Positions 11,935 through 23,800 of a DNA stretch of 64,000 nucleotides are shown here, piece after piece; position 1 is the stretch's first letter; every line of letters begins with the position of its first letter. Made by a program: the position numbers and the translations under genes. This DNA comes from Chloranthus sessilifolius (taxonomy: Eukaryota; Streptophyta; Magnoliopsida; Chloranthales; Chloranthaceae). The stretch is from the NCBI GenBank assembly GCA_021018995.1, contig CM037598.1, positions 49,119,185-49,183,184 on the forward strand, read 5' to 3'. The notes beneath the pieces are model-generated. The model worked only from the letters and a program-made list of their open reading frames with translations. It was not told where the DNA came from and did not search any database.

Positions 11935-12419
11935 AGCCCTAAGGTTGTGTCCATTCACATGTTTGAAAAGGATTCTTCTCCCCTGCATATGAGCTTCTAG
12001 AACCTTGTGAGGAGGTTTGTATAGGAACTGGCTCCCCTCTGTTTTACCTAGCCGACATCAGATGTTAGATTTGACCTCTTTATAGTAATTACAGCTTGAG
12101 GCTGAGTCATTGAAGGCCATTTGTAGCAATGACCAACTGAATCTAATGCCTTATTCAACCTTTTGCATGGTCCTTTTGGTGGGCACTAGTGAGAAGTTGG
12201 CCTTAGCAAAGCACTTAGGATCTTAGGGGTTAGAATGTTTATGGATGTCAGCCAGGTCTGTGCGTAGATTTGGGGAGCATGTAGGACTGGCATTACATAG
12301 TGCAGCTATAGTATTCATGGCTTGATTTGGCCCAGTGGCTAGGGGAATGATTAGTCCACTCCTCTGGGTTAGATTGGCAATGTCAGTTTTAACCAATGAG
12401 ATTTGACAGACTCTATTGG

Positions 12420-12451
12420 ATATCCAACGACCATTAGAGTGGACAGAGTAT
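12420..12451 (+). promoter_or_regulatory. 32-nt LTR leader hairpin, shared LTR copy 2
   Basis: Sequence and length are conserved (inner CCA/TGG, loop TTAGAG), but the outer stem is the weakest of the set, at about 5 of 9 pairs. Confidence 0.5.
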
Positions 12452-12984
12452 AGCCCTAAGAGCACCCCAAATGGCATGGGTTAAACGGGGTATTTTTACC
12501 TTGTTGAGGCTTTTAATAGCGTCTCAGCAAGGAACATTGCAGGGACAGACTAAATCGGAGTTACATCACTGCATTAACTCTCGCTTAACCTGCTTACTTC
12601 TCATAATTTTTGTATTTTATTTTGGCACACACTACCACCATCTTCCTCTTAACCCTTTTCTTTAGGATAGGGCTTCATTTTATTTCTTAGTTTTTAGGAT
12701 TAGTTTAGTGTAGTCGTGACACCCAACTCCCTTTCTTATGGATTGTCAGATCTATAGCCAGATCTAAAGGTCTACTATTATAGCCCATTTTGGGTTCTTG
12801 ATCAATTTCTCTATGGGACAAACTTTTACTTATAAAAAACTTGCTACAATAGACCCTGTATCTTACAATATTGTGTGTGTTTTAGACTTGCTGTAATGAT
12901 CCATCTTCACATCTCCACTCTGGATTTATTCTCTCTACTGTTGTTAATAAAATAGTAATAGTCTGAAATACCAACCAACAAGTT

Positions 12985-14030
12985 TTTGAAGCTGTGGCAC
13001 CAGCAGTCCCACAACTGCCATTTCCACATGCACTTATTGGCCCATCTCCTTTTGATAAGGGGAATGCTCAGATGGAGGAAATGATGGAGACCTTCAAGCA
13101 GGTCAAGATCAATTTGCCCCTGCTTGATGCTATAAAATAGGTCCCTGCCTATGCTAAATTCTTAAAGGACCTCTGCACACAGAAAAGAAAGGCAAGGGTG
13201 TAGTTGTCCAAAAAGGTTTTTGCTGATGAACAGGTTGAGTCAGTTTGGTCCATTGCCACACCTGAGAAATTACAGGACCCAGGGGTACCTACTATCCCCT
13301 GCATAATTAGAAATCATACCATTGGTAGAGCCCTCTTAGACATAGGGGCCAGTGTGAACCTGCTCCCATATCCTGTGTATGAGGGGCTAGGTTTGGGGGA
13401 GCTAAACGCCACATCAGTTGTGCTCCAGCTGGCTAATAGGTCTGAGAGGAGACCTGTGGGTGGGGTGGAGGATATTTTGATAGGGGTGGACAAGTTCTAC
13501 TATCATGCTGATTTCCTTATTTTGGACATGGACCCTTGCAAAAGTAAAACGCCAATTCCTATCATCCTTGGCCAGCCATTCTTGGCCACTGCCAATGCTT
13601 GCACTCAGTGCAAGTCAGAGGTGATGGAGGTACATGAAGGCCCAATTAAATGTGTACAATGCTACTAGGCAGCCTCATATAGACATTGAGGACTGTTGCG
13701 CAATAGATGTACTAGATGGCCATGTGGAAGAAGAATTATCCAATCTGCTGGATTGGGATAATGTGGCTAAAAATTTGGAAAGTATTTGGAGTATGGTTGA
13801 GGAGGAGGCCCAAGTTCTCATGACAGAAGACAACACCAAACTAGAGTCTTCTATGGGCCTAGTGCAACATTTCAGCTGGAAACCTATATTGCTACCCCTC
13901 CCTCAAACCACCAAGGCACCTTTGTTGCCTTCCATTGAGAGTCCCCCTGAGCTAGAGCTGAAACAGTTCTCAGACACATTAAAGTATGTCTTTGTGGGAT
14001 AAAACAACAAGCTTCCATTGATTATCTCTT
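12985..14030 (+). pseudogene. gag-pol part of element A, left of the B insertion (fossil)
   Basis: The translation gives the stretch before the protease (SPFDKGN, METFKQVKINLPLLDAIK), then the aspartic protease with LLDIGASVNLLPYPVY and PIILGQPFLATANA. It continues to the Pro-rich stretch before reverse transcriptase (PELELKQFSDTLKYVFVG), where element B is inserted. The protease would cut the polyprotein. It is a broken copy. Confidence 0.85.
14026..14030. other. target site duplication of element B, left copy
   Basis: CTCTT immediately precedes the left LTR of B. The same five bases follow the right LTR at 28414-28418. Confidence 0.85.
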
Positions 14031-14558
14031 TGCTATTTCTTCTAGGTGTGCTTGATTTATTTGTGTTTTGAAAACAGGTTTGCAACTGCTAAGTTATAAT
14101 TAATTTAAAATATTAAAAAGAGTAAAGAAATATTAGCACAAATAGAAGTGAATTAGCCTGCAAGATCAGGGCCAATTGTAGTAAGTTTTAAATGTAAGTG
14201 AGTAAAATATCGTCCACAGAGAATTTGTCTAAAATGCAAGATAAACCTCCAGATCTGAGCTACCAGATCTGGCCTCTTATCCTATCTAGAAAGCACATAA
14301 GATGGGAGGTTGAATTTGTCACATTAACTAAATGATAAAAGTAAAAGTTAAACTAAATGATCCAGATCCGAGTTGGGGGAACGTTTGAGGTAAACTTGTA
14401 AAAAAAATGGAGAAGTAATATCTAACTTTGATTTGGTCCTTCAAACGCAATGAGAATGACTGCCGATCAACAGAGAAATGATTCAATCTTCATCTGGCTA
14501 CAAGCACAGATGTAAGAGAAATAAATCTAACTCAAGGATTAGACTTAGGCTTATGGCT

Positions 14559-14590
14559 ATGGTCTGTCCACTTTAATCGCCACAGACCAT
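14559..14590 (-). promoter_or_regulatory. 32-nt LTR leader hairpin, B 3' LTR
   Basis: On the minus strand the outer arms ATGGTCTGT and ACAGACCAT pair at all nine positions; the bulge is GG and the loop TTAAAG. One inner pair is altered relative to the other LTR. It lies 436 nt downstream of the TATA box. Confidence 0.75.
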
Positions 14591-15025
14591 CCAATAGTCT
14601 CTAATCCAAAGCCTTTGTTTAGAACAAGAAGCATCACTACAAATGCCGTGAGAGATTAGGTTACAAACACTAATTCTCACAGGATTAATGAATCAAGGGA
14701 AATTGCATGAAAAATAATAGATCTAAAGGAGTCTAATGCAATAAGGAGATCCGAGGGAACCCTTAACATGAGTCCAATTGAGAATGTACGGTTTACAGCA
14801 ACCTTTTCAAATCCACCATTACAATTACAGAGCACAGCTTAAACAGCTCTCAGATTTGTAGTCTTGAATACAACTCTCTTTTGAATTACAGAAATATCTC
14901 ACATCTCTCAATTGCAAGTAAAAGTGAAGCTATTACAAGGATTTCAGACAAACTATCTGGTTTGGAAATGGGGGAATAGGAATGAAACTCAAAATCTGGA
15001 TGCCCAAATTGGGCAAATGATTCGT

Positions 15026-15034
15026 CTATTTATA
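15026..15034 (-). promoter_or_regulatory. LTR TATA box, B 3' LTR
   Basis: TATAAATAG on the minus strand, downstream of the TTCGAAAAG cluster in the LTR's own direction. Confidence 0.6.
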
Positions 15035-15389
15035 ATTTTCCCTAAGTCCAGCTCAGATGTGTATCAACCAATCAGAAGTGCTAAGATCTGTATTGACCAA
15101 TGGTAGTCGAGCACGAGGATCCAGATCTGTTCTGGCCAATCAGAATTCCTCGATCTGGTTCAGCCAATTAGGTGAAAAAAAACATCAATTCTGTTATGCA
15201 TTTTGAAAGTCTGTTAGAGTTTCTAGAAGTTCCCGCCAAGTTATTTCATCTCTGAGTGCTCACGTGGGGTGGAATATGCCTTCGCTTCATGCTTAGAATC
15301 CTCTGGAATGTCCCTAGGTTTTAAATGCATTGGGACACGTGAAACAGATTACTGAATTACCCTTGCAAAAGCTGGGAATCTTCAGAATA

Positions 15390-15620
15390 CCTTTTCTCAT
15401 AGCTTAGGGGACTTTTCGCAAGGTGTTGTAACTTCTAAAGCTCTTTTCGCAATGTTCTTGTTCTATTTGAATTGAGTTTTCTTCTTTTCGAAAAGGTCAA
15501 TCATCTCTTCGAAGAGTTCAGGTGCTCTTCGAAAGCTAAGCCTGAAGTTTTAGTTCTTTTCACAGAGTTCAGGTTCTTTGCGAAAAGTACTCTGTAGTGC
15601 ATTTTTCTGTTCGAATTGCT
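15390..15620 (-). promoter_or_regulatory. TTCGAAAAG motif cluster in U3, B 3' LTR
   Basis: Words include CTTTTCGAAAAGG, CTCTTCGAAGAG, CTCTTCGAAAGC, CTTTTCGCAA (twice) and TTTGCGAAAAG. They lie about 260-490 nt into the LTR, upstream of the TATA box. The same words recur after pol at 20430-20790. Confidence 0.55.
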
Positions 15621-15881
15621 CCATACTTCTTTTCTGGCTTGAGACCAGGTCTTTGCCTCTTCAATTTAGACCTTTTAACAACTAGTGAGGTGGTCTCTTC
15701 TCTTTCTTCCTTTGGATTGACATGGATTGTCATCTTTTTGGCACTTTTAAGCTGCTTTTATGGTTAAGCCTATCTTTATTGTTAGCTGCAACACAAGCAC
15801 TTAAAACACTTATTTAGTTCTCTCAAAGGTCTATCAAGACTCAAGTTAAGGGTGAAAAATGGTATTTTTTCGTTCTCAACA

Positions 15882-15898
15882 CACCCCCAAACCTAAGC
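15882..15898 (-). other. polypurine tract of element B
   Basis: On the minus strand GCTTAGGTTTGGGGGTG directly precedes the 3' LTR start TGTTGAG. Confidence 0.85.
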
Positions 15899-17904
15899 TT
15901 TGCTAGTCCCTGAGCAAAGACAAAATTAAAAACAAAGTAAGAAGCCACTTTTGTAGGGAGCACAGTTGCATTTAGCATATGCAACAAGCCTTTTAAACCC
16001 CTAGGTGATCCCTAGTGGAGGAGTGAAGTCTCCTGAGGGTTTTTAGTGAAGGTACCCACAAACTTCTTCAATAAATCAGTTAAGATCACTGCAGTTTTGT
16101 TACAGCAAACTTTCCTCCAATCTGATTATTCACACCTGCATCAGTCATGTTGTAAGAAGATTTTCAAGAAAAACATCAGTTCAAAATAAAAATTCTGCTG
16201 TAATTCTTGTTACTACTTAGTCAATTTATGTCAAAGGTTATTTACAAGAAAAATTAATGAACAGCTTGCCTTCTATTTAGGAATCCAACTTCGATGTTAC
16301 CCCAATGAGTTGATTTCAAACCCAACTCTCACCAGGATTTTCACTCATATGCAAGGAAGAGGGTTGTACTATTTCACACGGCTCAAGAGCAGTTACAGCC
16401 CTAAAATAGGACTGTAAGCATGAGCATAGGCATTGCTTTTAGTTCGGAATTCACTGCTCTTTTCACCATAGATTACATAAATTCTTATCTCCATGTGATT
16501 GCTCAATCCATCATTGATCAGTAAGGACTTTACTGGGGTTATAATGTGGCTTATGGGTGAAATTTCTCAAGAATAAAGGGGTGGAATGGTGTTCAATTTG
16601 AGAAGTCAGTCAAGGTAAGGAGGTGATATACAAACCTTCTTTACTTCAGCATATTTTCATTTTCTTCTTTGAATTTCCAGAGCCAAAGTGGCCATCTTTT
16701 TCTCTTTCTTTTTCAAACTTCCAATGAAATGCCTTCTCTTTTTGTTTTGCTCAAATATATATATATATATTTTTTTCAAATTAGCATTGACTGGAATGCC
16801 ACATTTCCTCTGCTGTTACATCATTGCCTTCAACTTGTACCCTTCTTTTGTTATCAAATTGTAACTAAATTCTCCTTCTCCAGCTTCCTTCCCTTTATCT
16901 TCTGACTTCTCAGAGGGAGGGTTAGGCTAAATGAAGTTGATGAGGTTATTGGATGAGGTTTCAAAGGAATCTTAGATTTGTACAGCTCAAATGGTGTGTA
17001 TCAAGGGCAGTTTCAACAGGTGGGGCTTTGTACGGTTCAAACTGTCCAAAAGGAGGCCTTACATCATATTTTTAATATCACGAGTGCTATCAAATTATTT
17101 CAATTTGGATATGTGTAACTTCTAGTGCAAGTAAGCAGATTCAATCAGTCCCAAAAGAAGAAAAAATTGCCAATTCATACCTCCAAAGAATACATTTCAG
17201 GCCCAAACCTCACTGGGTGTGGTTTTTTTTATCAAATTCCTGAGGTGTATCCTCACTGTTTTCCTTCTTTTTAGGTTTACTAAAACATCAATTTTCTTTT
17301 GGAAATTTCCTGACATTCACTTAATGAAAGTATTAGAATTACACTAGAAATTAATTTCAAAAGGTTTTTAACTTCATATTTTTCTTTTTCTTTTTTTTCA
17401 AAACAACAGGTGTGAAATTACTTTATTTTCAAAAATTCCACTTATCATAAGTTGTACTGATGTTAACTCAAATATTGATTATTGACATTTCTGTCACACC
17501 CCTAAACCAAAGGGGGCAGGTCTGCTTGGTCCAAAGCAGAGAAGAGATATAAGCAAGAAAAAAATCATGATGACAAGAGGATAGACAGAAATGCACATTA
17601 ATTTCACAAGAAAAACCAGAATTTATATTACAAACTTATACCACAGATAAGTACAAAGTGCTTTAATAACTGGGGTCAAAATCTCTGTCATAAGTTGGTT
17701 CAATTGGCTCGAGCTGAGTCACCCGTAATCGTAACTAGAATCGTGATTTGACTCTGAACTTGTTTGAGCTTTCTCCTGGATTGTGTTTTGCAGCTCAGTG
17801 TATTCCTCTGATTTGATCTTTTTGGTGACGCCAATGTACTTGCCAAGTCTAGTGGTCTTCAGTTTTTCCTGGTCAAGCTGTGCTTGCAACATGGTCACCT
17901 TGTG
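15899..17904 (-). other. 3' noncoding region of element B
   Basis: About 2 kb between the third ORF and the polypurine tract. It contains blocks shared with the 3' noncoding regions of A, C and F (for example TGCTTACAGTCC and AACTTCTAGTG-like stretches on one strand or the other) and a short TA run near 16757. Small ORFs here are not conserved; I see no gene. Confidence 0.7.
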
Positions 17905-20162
17905 CTACTCACTCCGAACCATCTGAAAGGTTTGACCCAGCAAGTCCTTCATTTTCTCTCTCTCAAATTTCATAAATAACTCCAATTTCTGAATCTGGTT
18001 TTCATAAGGGGTTCGAATGTAGGCTTGTAAATCAGCTAACCCCTTTAGAACATCTCTACAGATAAAAGGATTTTCTTCCATGGCTCTTCTGAGGGTGGCA
18101 AATCTGGGAAGGGGAATGGAATGGTAGGGGACCAAAGGTGTCCCAGCTGTGGGAGGGGGAGAAGAAGTGTCCAGAAGGAGGACTTCAGGGTCAGTCTGAG
18201 TGGCTTGCTCAGAGAAAGTGAGGAGTGGTGAAGGGGATGCAACCAGAGGGACCGTTGGTTCAGTTTGGGTAGCATGGGCAGTAGTGGTGGGGGTGGGCAG
18301 ATCAACCAATACAACCTCTGGTTCAGTTTGGGTAGCATGGGAATCAACAGTAGGTACAGGGGTAATGGTGGTTGTGTGGGTTGTGGAGGCTAAGGTTTGG
18401 AGAAGGTCATTGGTCACAGACTGGTTTTCTGTGTTGAGTTGTAGTTGGGTTTGGATGGATTGGAGGTAGGCAAGTATTTGGTTAATGGATGCAGGTGGGG
18501 GAGAGGTGGGCATAGCAGGGACAGGTACAACTGAAGTGGAGGGTGGAGGTGCAATGGCTGTAAAGGGAGAAGTAGGTAAGTGAGTGAAATGATGAGGGTC
18601 AGGTATAGGGATAGGTTCAAGCCCTACGGTTTCAAAAATAGAGCCCATTAAGGAGGAATAAGCCTCTGTAGTGAAAGGCTCAGGTTCAGGAGTATGGGAT
18701 ACTTCAGGTGTGTGGGCTGACTGAGCAGGTGAATTTGAGGGGCTTTGGAGTAGAGGAGTGCGAGGAGATTGGGCAATAAAGTCTGCAGCCAAAACATGGG
18801 CATTGGTGGGAGAAATTGGTGGTGTGAGTATGGTTGGAGTGGTTGGTGTAGAGGGGGAATCTATAATTGGAATAATGGAGGGTATGGGAGATGGGACAGC
18901 TGGGATAGGTGAAGTGGTAGAGGCTGGACTAGGGGAGGAGGGTGAAAGGCCAACTTCCTCAAGAATTGGTGCAGCTGAAGAGCTGGTCACCATGGGAAGG
19001 ATAGTTTCTTCAAAAATGGGTGCAGCTAAAGAGTTGGTCACCACAGGGTCTGGCAGAGCTGCTTCAAGAAGTGGTGCAGCTACAGAGCTGGTCACCACAG
19101 GTTCTGACAAAACCGGTTCTAAGGGAACTGCAGCGGCAGGTTCATTAACAGCTGTAGGTGCAGGTGCAAATGCAAGTTCACCTTCCTCTCTCATTCTTCT
19201 CAGCATGGCTTGGCTTGTAGTCCAAGCCTTTTTCCCAAAATTGTGAGGAGCAATGACTTCAAATGGCTCCTCGTTATCAATGTCAAACTTGGCTCTGAGG
19301 AGGGCTGTGATCAATCTACCAAATGGGAGGCCAACTAATTTCTGCTCTTTTTTCAACTTGCCACTAATATCAGCCATGGCTTCAAAAATTAACATAGGGG
19401 CATTGAAAATCGCCTTAGAAAATGAAAGAGAGCCTCTAGAATTGGTGTTCTCCTCTCTTTGGTATAGGTGACATAAGAACTTCCCCTCAAAATGGAATCC
19501 ATCAATAGAAATTGGGGGGCTAGGTCTCTCCTCATGATGGACTGTCCAGTGCCCACAATTCCTTGGGTTAAATGTGCAGCCATTTCTCTAAAGGAGGTCA
19601 AGTTTGGAGCAGCCAATGGACTAGAAGGATCAAATTGGAAGGGTATCCCCAAAGCATTCCCTATGTCTTCAAATGTGACAGTAAGATCGCAATCATCAAT
19701 AAAGATAACCAGGGTAGGGACATCAGCATCTCTTTCAGTGACCTTGACTAGGTTTTGGTACCATAACATCACCATTCGTGGGTAAATTTTTTCTGGCAAG
19801 GGGGTAAGGATATTGCTTAGTGAGGCATCTCTTATGTATCTTAAAGATAACAGGCAATCCGGTTTGTTGACAAAAAAAGTTTCGTCCATAATCAGCTCAG
19901 GAATTAACTTCTGAGCTTCAATGAAGGGATTTGGTAGTACCAAATGTATAGGCAGAGGAGGAAGCTCAGGCTCAGGACTAGCAGCAGCAAGGATGGGTTC
20001 CTCATGTCTCACTTTCTTCCCTTTCTCCACCTTATCCGCTTTATCCATAGACAGTTTTCTTTTGGCTGAAGTTTTGGTTTTTCCTTTTGGGGTAGGTTTG
20101 CTAACTTTCTTAGCAGAGGATTTTGGGAACATGGCAGCCAATGATTTCTCCGCTTTTCCCAT
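17905..20162 (-). pseudogene. third ORF of element B (env position; putative plant transposon protein family)
   Basis: The start at MGKAEKSLAAMFPKSS is chosen because it aligns with the starts in A and C; the frame is open for another 76 codons upstream. Order: Lys-rich N-terminus (KPTPKGKTKTSAKRK), a domain with SLRYIRDASLSNIL, YPRMVMLWYQNLV, IGNALGIPF and MRRDLAPQFLLMDSILRG, then a long Pro/Ser/Thr/Ala-rich region with three ATQT[ED]P motifs (18190-18345), then a C-terminal helix with FICRDVLKGLADLQ. That module is shared with A and F. I see no signal peptide or membrane segment. The copy is nearly open with very few breaks; function unknown. Confidence 0.85.
18190..18345 (-). repeat. three ATQT[ED]P motifs in disordered region of B third ORF
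   Basis: HATQTEPEV, HATQTEPTV and QATQTDPEV are spaced about 22-25 residues apart in Pro-rich sequence. Single or double relatives occur in the third ORFs of A (STQTDPEP), C (AAQTDPEP) and F (ATQIDP, STQTTP). Confidence 0.75.
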
Positions 20163-20429
20163 TCTAAATTGATGTATGAAAATGCCCACAACAGATGCTG
20201 ACACAAAATAAAAATTTCCAGATGATAAACAGAGAGAATGTGTAGAGAAATACCGAGATCTAGGGTTTTTGATTGAACGTGTTGTTTGCTTGCAGAAATC
20301 CCCCAGACTAGAAGCTAAAATCCTTCTCTGAAAACTCAAATGATCGAACAAAGGTGAAGAAAAGTGTAGCAAGATTCTCAAATCGCGCAAGGAAAGAAAG
20401 AAATAGGGTTTCTGTGAGCAGTCGCTCTT

Positions 20430-20790
20430 CGAAGCTTTGATATGAAACCCTTACTTGAAAGGGTTAAATATAGTTAATTTCGCAAAGTCCTTTTTAAGTT
20501 TTCGAAAAGTTCCAAAATAGACCTTTTGACAACTGCGAATGGCATCAGTACCATTCGAAAAGTTAATAGCTTCAGAAACATCTTTTCGAAAAGAAACTAG
20601 CTTCAGAAATATCTTTTCGAAAAGAAAATAGCTTCAGAACCAACTATTCGAAAAGCAAATCCTTGCTTTCGAGCAGTTCGTTACAAATCCAGAGTCTTTT
20701 CGAAAAGTAAATTGAACTTTGCGAAAAGATAATTATTACTTATGACTTAACTTGGAGCATATTTAAACCATGCGAAAAGAGACAAATCAT
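20430..20790 (-). promoter_or_regulatory. TTCGAAAAG motif cluster between pol and third ORF, element B
   Basis: About ten words occur in 360 nt, including three perfect CTTTTCGAAAAG palindromes and variants with GCGAAAAG or TTCGCAAAG. They lie just after the end of pol. The same words form the U3 cluster of this element's LTRs. Confidence 0.6.
20467..20476 (-). promoter_or_regulatory. TATA-like box before third ORF, element B
   Basis: On the minus strand, TATATTTAA near the third-ORF end of the motif cluster and about 300 nt upstream of the chosen ATG. A candidate internal promoter element by position only. Confidence 0.35.
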
Positions 20791-20848
20791 GAATAAAAAT
20801 CAAACAAAGAAACTAAGCAAAACTATGAAATAAAACATAATGTACGAT

Positions 20849-23800
20849 TTATCTACCATCGATTTTTGGAGGTTCGTGATGATGATGGGCAAAGACAAGC
20901 TCCACAGGTATTTCAATGCATGGTTTGAGCCTCTGACCATTTACTTTCAAGATTCTTCCATTACTTGGATCAAGGATGTCAACAGCTCCCGAAGGAGCTG
21001 CCTGAATGATAGTGTATGGCACTTCCCATCTGGATCTCAGCTTTCCTGGAAAAAATTTGAGTTTTGAGTTAAATAACCATACCTTAGAGCCAGCTGTGAA
21101 CTCTTTTCTCAATAAATTTTTATCATGGAAAGTTTTGACTTTTTCTTTGTAAAATCTTGAATTTGTGTATGCATCCATTCTCAGCTCCTCCAACTCAAAA
21201 GTTGTTTCTGTGATCCTGTGATCACCAGCAGTAGTTAGATCCATGTTCAATATTTTAATGGCCCAAAAGGCTTTATATTCTAACTCTACTGGTAAATGGC
21301 ATGCTTTGCCATCGACGAACCTGAATGGGGACATGCCAATTAGAGTTTTATAGGCTGTCCTGTATGCCCACAATGCATCATTCAGCTTAAAGGACCAATC
21401 CTTTCTGTCCTTCTTCACAGTCTTTTCTAGAATATGTTTGATTTCTCTATTGGAAATCTCCACTTGTCCACTAGTTTGTGGATGATATGGAGTGGCTACT
21501 CTATGAGTCACAGAGTATTTTTTCAATAAAGTTTCAAAATGTTTATTACAAAAATGGCTTCCCCCATCACTGATAATGGCTCTGGGAAAACCAAACCTGG
21601 AAAAAATGTGATCCTTAAAAAATTTAAGAACCACTTTGTGATCGTTTGTTTTAGTGGTTGTGGCTTCAATCCATTTGGATACAAAATCCACGGCTACTAA
21701 AATAAAATTATTCCCATTGGAAGGAGGAAAGGGACCCATGAAGTCTATCCCCCAAACATCAAACAACTCAACTACCAAAATATGCTGTAAAGGCATTGAG
21801 TTTCTCTTGGAAATGCTGCCCAATTTCTGACAGTTTTGGCAAGACTTACAATGCTGCAGAGCATCTTTGAAAAGTGTAGGCTAATAAAATCTGCACTGCA
21901 AAACCTTTGCAGCAGTTTTGTTTCCACTAAAATGACCTCCACAGGTCTGTTCATGACACAGAAAGTATTCTATGAAATTCTTGGTCAGGGACACATTTTC
22001 TTATTATTTGGTCTGCACAACTCTTAAACAGATGAGGATCTTCCCAGATGAAATGTTTAACCTTTGCGAAGAAAAGATCTTTATCCATTTTATTCCAATG
22101 TTGAGGAATTCTTCCAGTAGCCAAAAAGTTGACTATGTTTGCAAACGAAGGAGTGTGTACACTAATGGCAAAAAGTTGCTCATCAGGGAAAGATTCATTG
22201 ATAGGCAGCCTATCAATCTCAGCAGTTAAAATTCTATACAGGTGATCAGCCACCACATTCTCCACCCCCTTTTTATCTTGGATCTGTAAATCAACTTCCT
22301 GTAATAGGAGAATCCACCTGATTAATCTTGGTTTGGTGTCCTTAGACAGAAGGTATTTCAAAGCAGAGTGGTCAGTGAACACCACTATTTGTGAACTCAA
22401 GACATATGACCTGAATTTCTCTAAAGCAAAAACAATTGCCAACAGCTCTTTCTCAGTTGTTGTGTAATTGAGCTGTGCATCAATCATTGATCTACTGGCA
22501 TAAGCTATGACATGAGGCAGCTTTTCCTTTCTCTGTCCAAGGACAGCTCCCAAAGCATAATCTGATGCATCACATCGCTTAAAAGGTAGTGAATAACTGA
22601 GCGCAATATTGGAGCTGAAATCAAACAGTTTTTTAAAAATTCAAAAGCCTTCATGCATTCATTATTGAAAACAAAAGGGACATCTTGGCACAGCAAATGA
22701 CAAAGAGGTTTGGTTATTTTACTGAAGTCCTTAATGAACCTTCTGTAAAATCCAGCATGTCCCAGAAAACTTCTGATTTGTTTAATGGTTTTGGGAGGTG
22801 GTAAATGTGCAATTAAATCAATTTTTGCTCTGTCCACCTCAATGCCCTTGTGAGAAACAACATGGCCAAGGACAATGCCTTGGGTGACCATGAAATGGCT
22901 CTTTTCGCAGCTCAAAACTAGATTGGTTGCTTCACATCTCTGTAATACCAATTTGAGATGATGTAAACACTGGAAAAAACTGTCTCCGTAGATTGAAAAA
23001 TCATCCATAAAAATCTCCATAAATTGGTCAATCATATCAGAGAAAATGGAATACATGCATCTTTGAAAGGTAGCAGGAGCATTACAAAGACCAAAAGGCA
23101 TTCTCCTATAGGCAAAAGTGCTAAAAGGGCAAGTGAATGTGGTCTTTTCCTGATCTTGTGGGTACACAGGAATCTGGTTGTAACCAGAGTAACCATCAAG
23201 AAAACAGTAATAAGCTTTTCCTGCTAGCTTATCTAAAATCTGATCAATGAATGGGAGGGGGAAATGGTCTTTTCTAGTCATTGCATTTAATTTTCTGTAA
23301 TCAATACAGACTCTCCACCCAGTTGTTTGTCTGGTTGACATAAGCTCACCAGAGTCTAAGGTTACAACAGTGATCCCAGATTTCTTAGGTACCACCTGTG
23401 TAGGTGCCACCCAAGCTGAATCTGAAATGGGGTAAATGACCCCTGCATCCAACAACTTAACAACCTCTTTCATGACCACTTCTTGCATATGTGGGTTCAG
23501 CCTCCTTTGCATTTCCCTAGAAAGCTTTGCATCTTCTTCCAAATGGATTTTGTGCATGCAAACAGCTGGACTGATTCCTCCCAAATCAGTAATAGTCCAA
23601 CCAATTGCCCTTCTATGTTCTTTCAAAACAACCAACAGTTCTTCCTCTTGCTCCTTTGTGAGGGAGGAAGAAATAATTGCAGGCAATGATTTATGATTTC
23701 CTAAAAACACATATTTCAAATTTTCTGGCAGCTGCTTTAGTTCTAAATCAGGTGGGCTGAGAAAAGAAGGTAACAAAGGTACCTTAGCTGTTTGTGGAAG

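Larger units (their letters stand above)
1362..12980 (+). mobile_element. element C: Athila-like Ty3/gypsy LTR retrotransposon (defective)
   Basis: The order is a 5'-truncated LTR (1362-2636), a primer site resembling the tRNA-Asp type (2644-2659), gag, post-pol motif cluster, third ORF, 3' noncoding DNA, polypurine tract and a complete LTR (10293-12980). Pol is not present. The two LTRs match over about 1.27 kb at roughly 90% by eye, which points to several million years at usual plant rates. It is a fossil with many breaks. Its right LTR is also the left LTR of element A. Confidence 0.85.
10293..12980 (+). repeat. shared LTR: 3' LTR of element C and 5' LTR of element A
   Basis: 2,688 bp from TGTTATTC to CCAACCAACA. 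It is preceded by a polypurine tract, as a 3' LTR should be, and followed by the spacer AGTTTTTG that normally precedes the primer site, as a 5' LTR should be. It is about 90% like the left LTR of C and, by eye, only about 75-80% like the right LTR of A (37515-40216). It holds a CGCGAG cluster, a TATA box and two leader hairpins. Confidence 0.85.
14031..15881 (-). repeat. 3' LTR of element B
   Basis: 1,851 bp. Its plus-strand left end is TGCTATTTCTTCT, corresponding to TGTCGTTTCTTCT in the other LTR; the right end is TTCTCAACA. It contains a leader hairpin, TATA box and TTCGAAAAG cluster in the same order as the right LTR. Confidence 0.92.

Noticed and set aside
18758-19246. 162-residue Gly/Val-rich plus-strand ORF
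   Set aside because: Antisense shadow of the Pro/Ser/Thr-rich region of the element B third ORF; similar shadows lie opposite 33827-34153 and 63249-63506.
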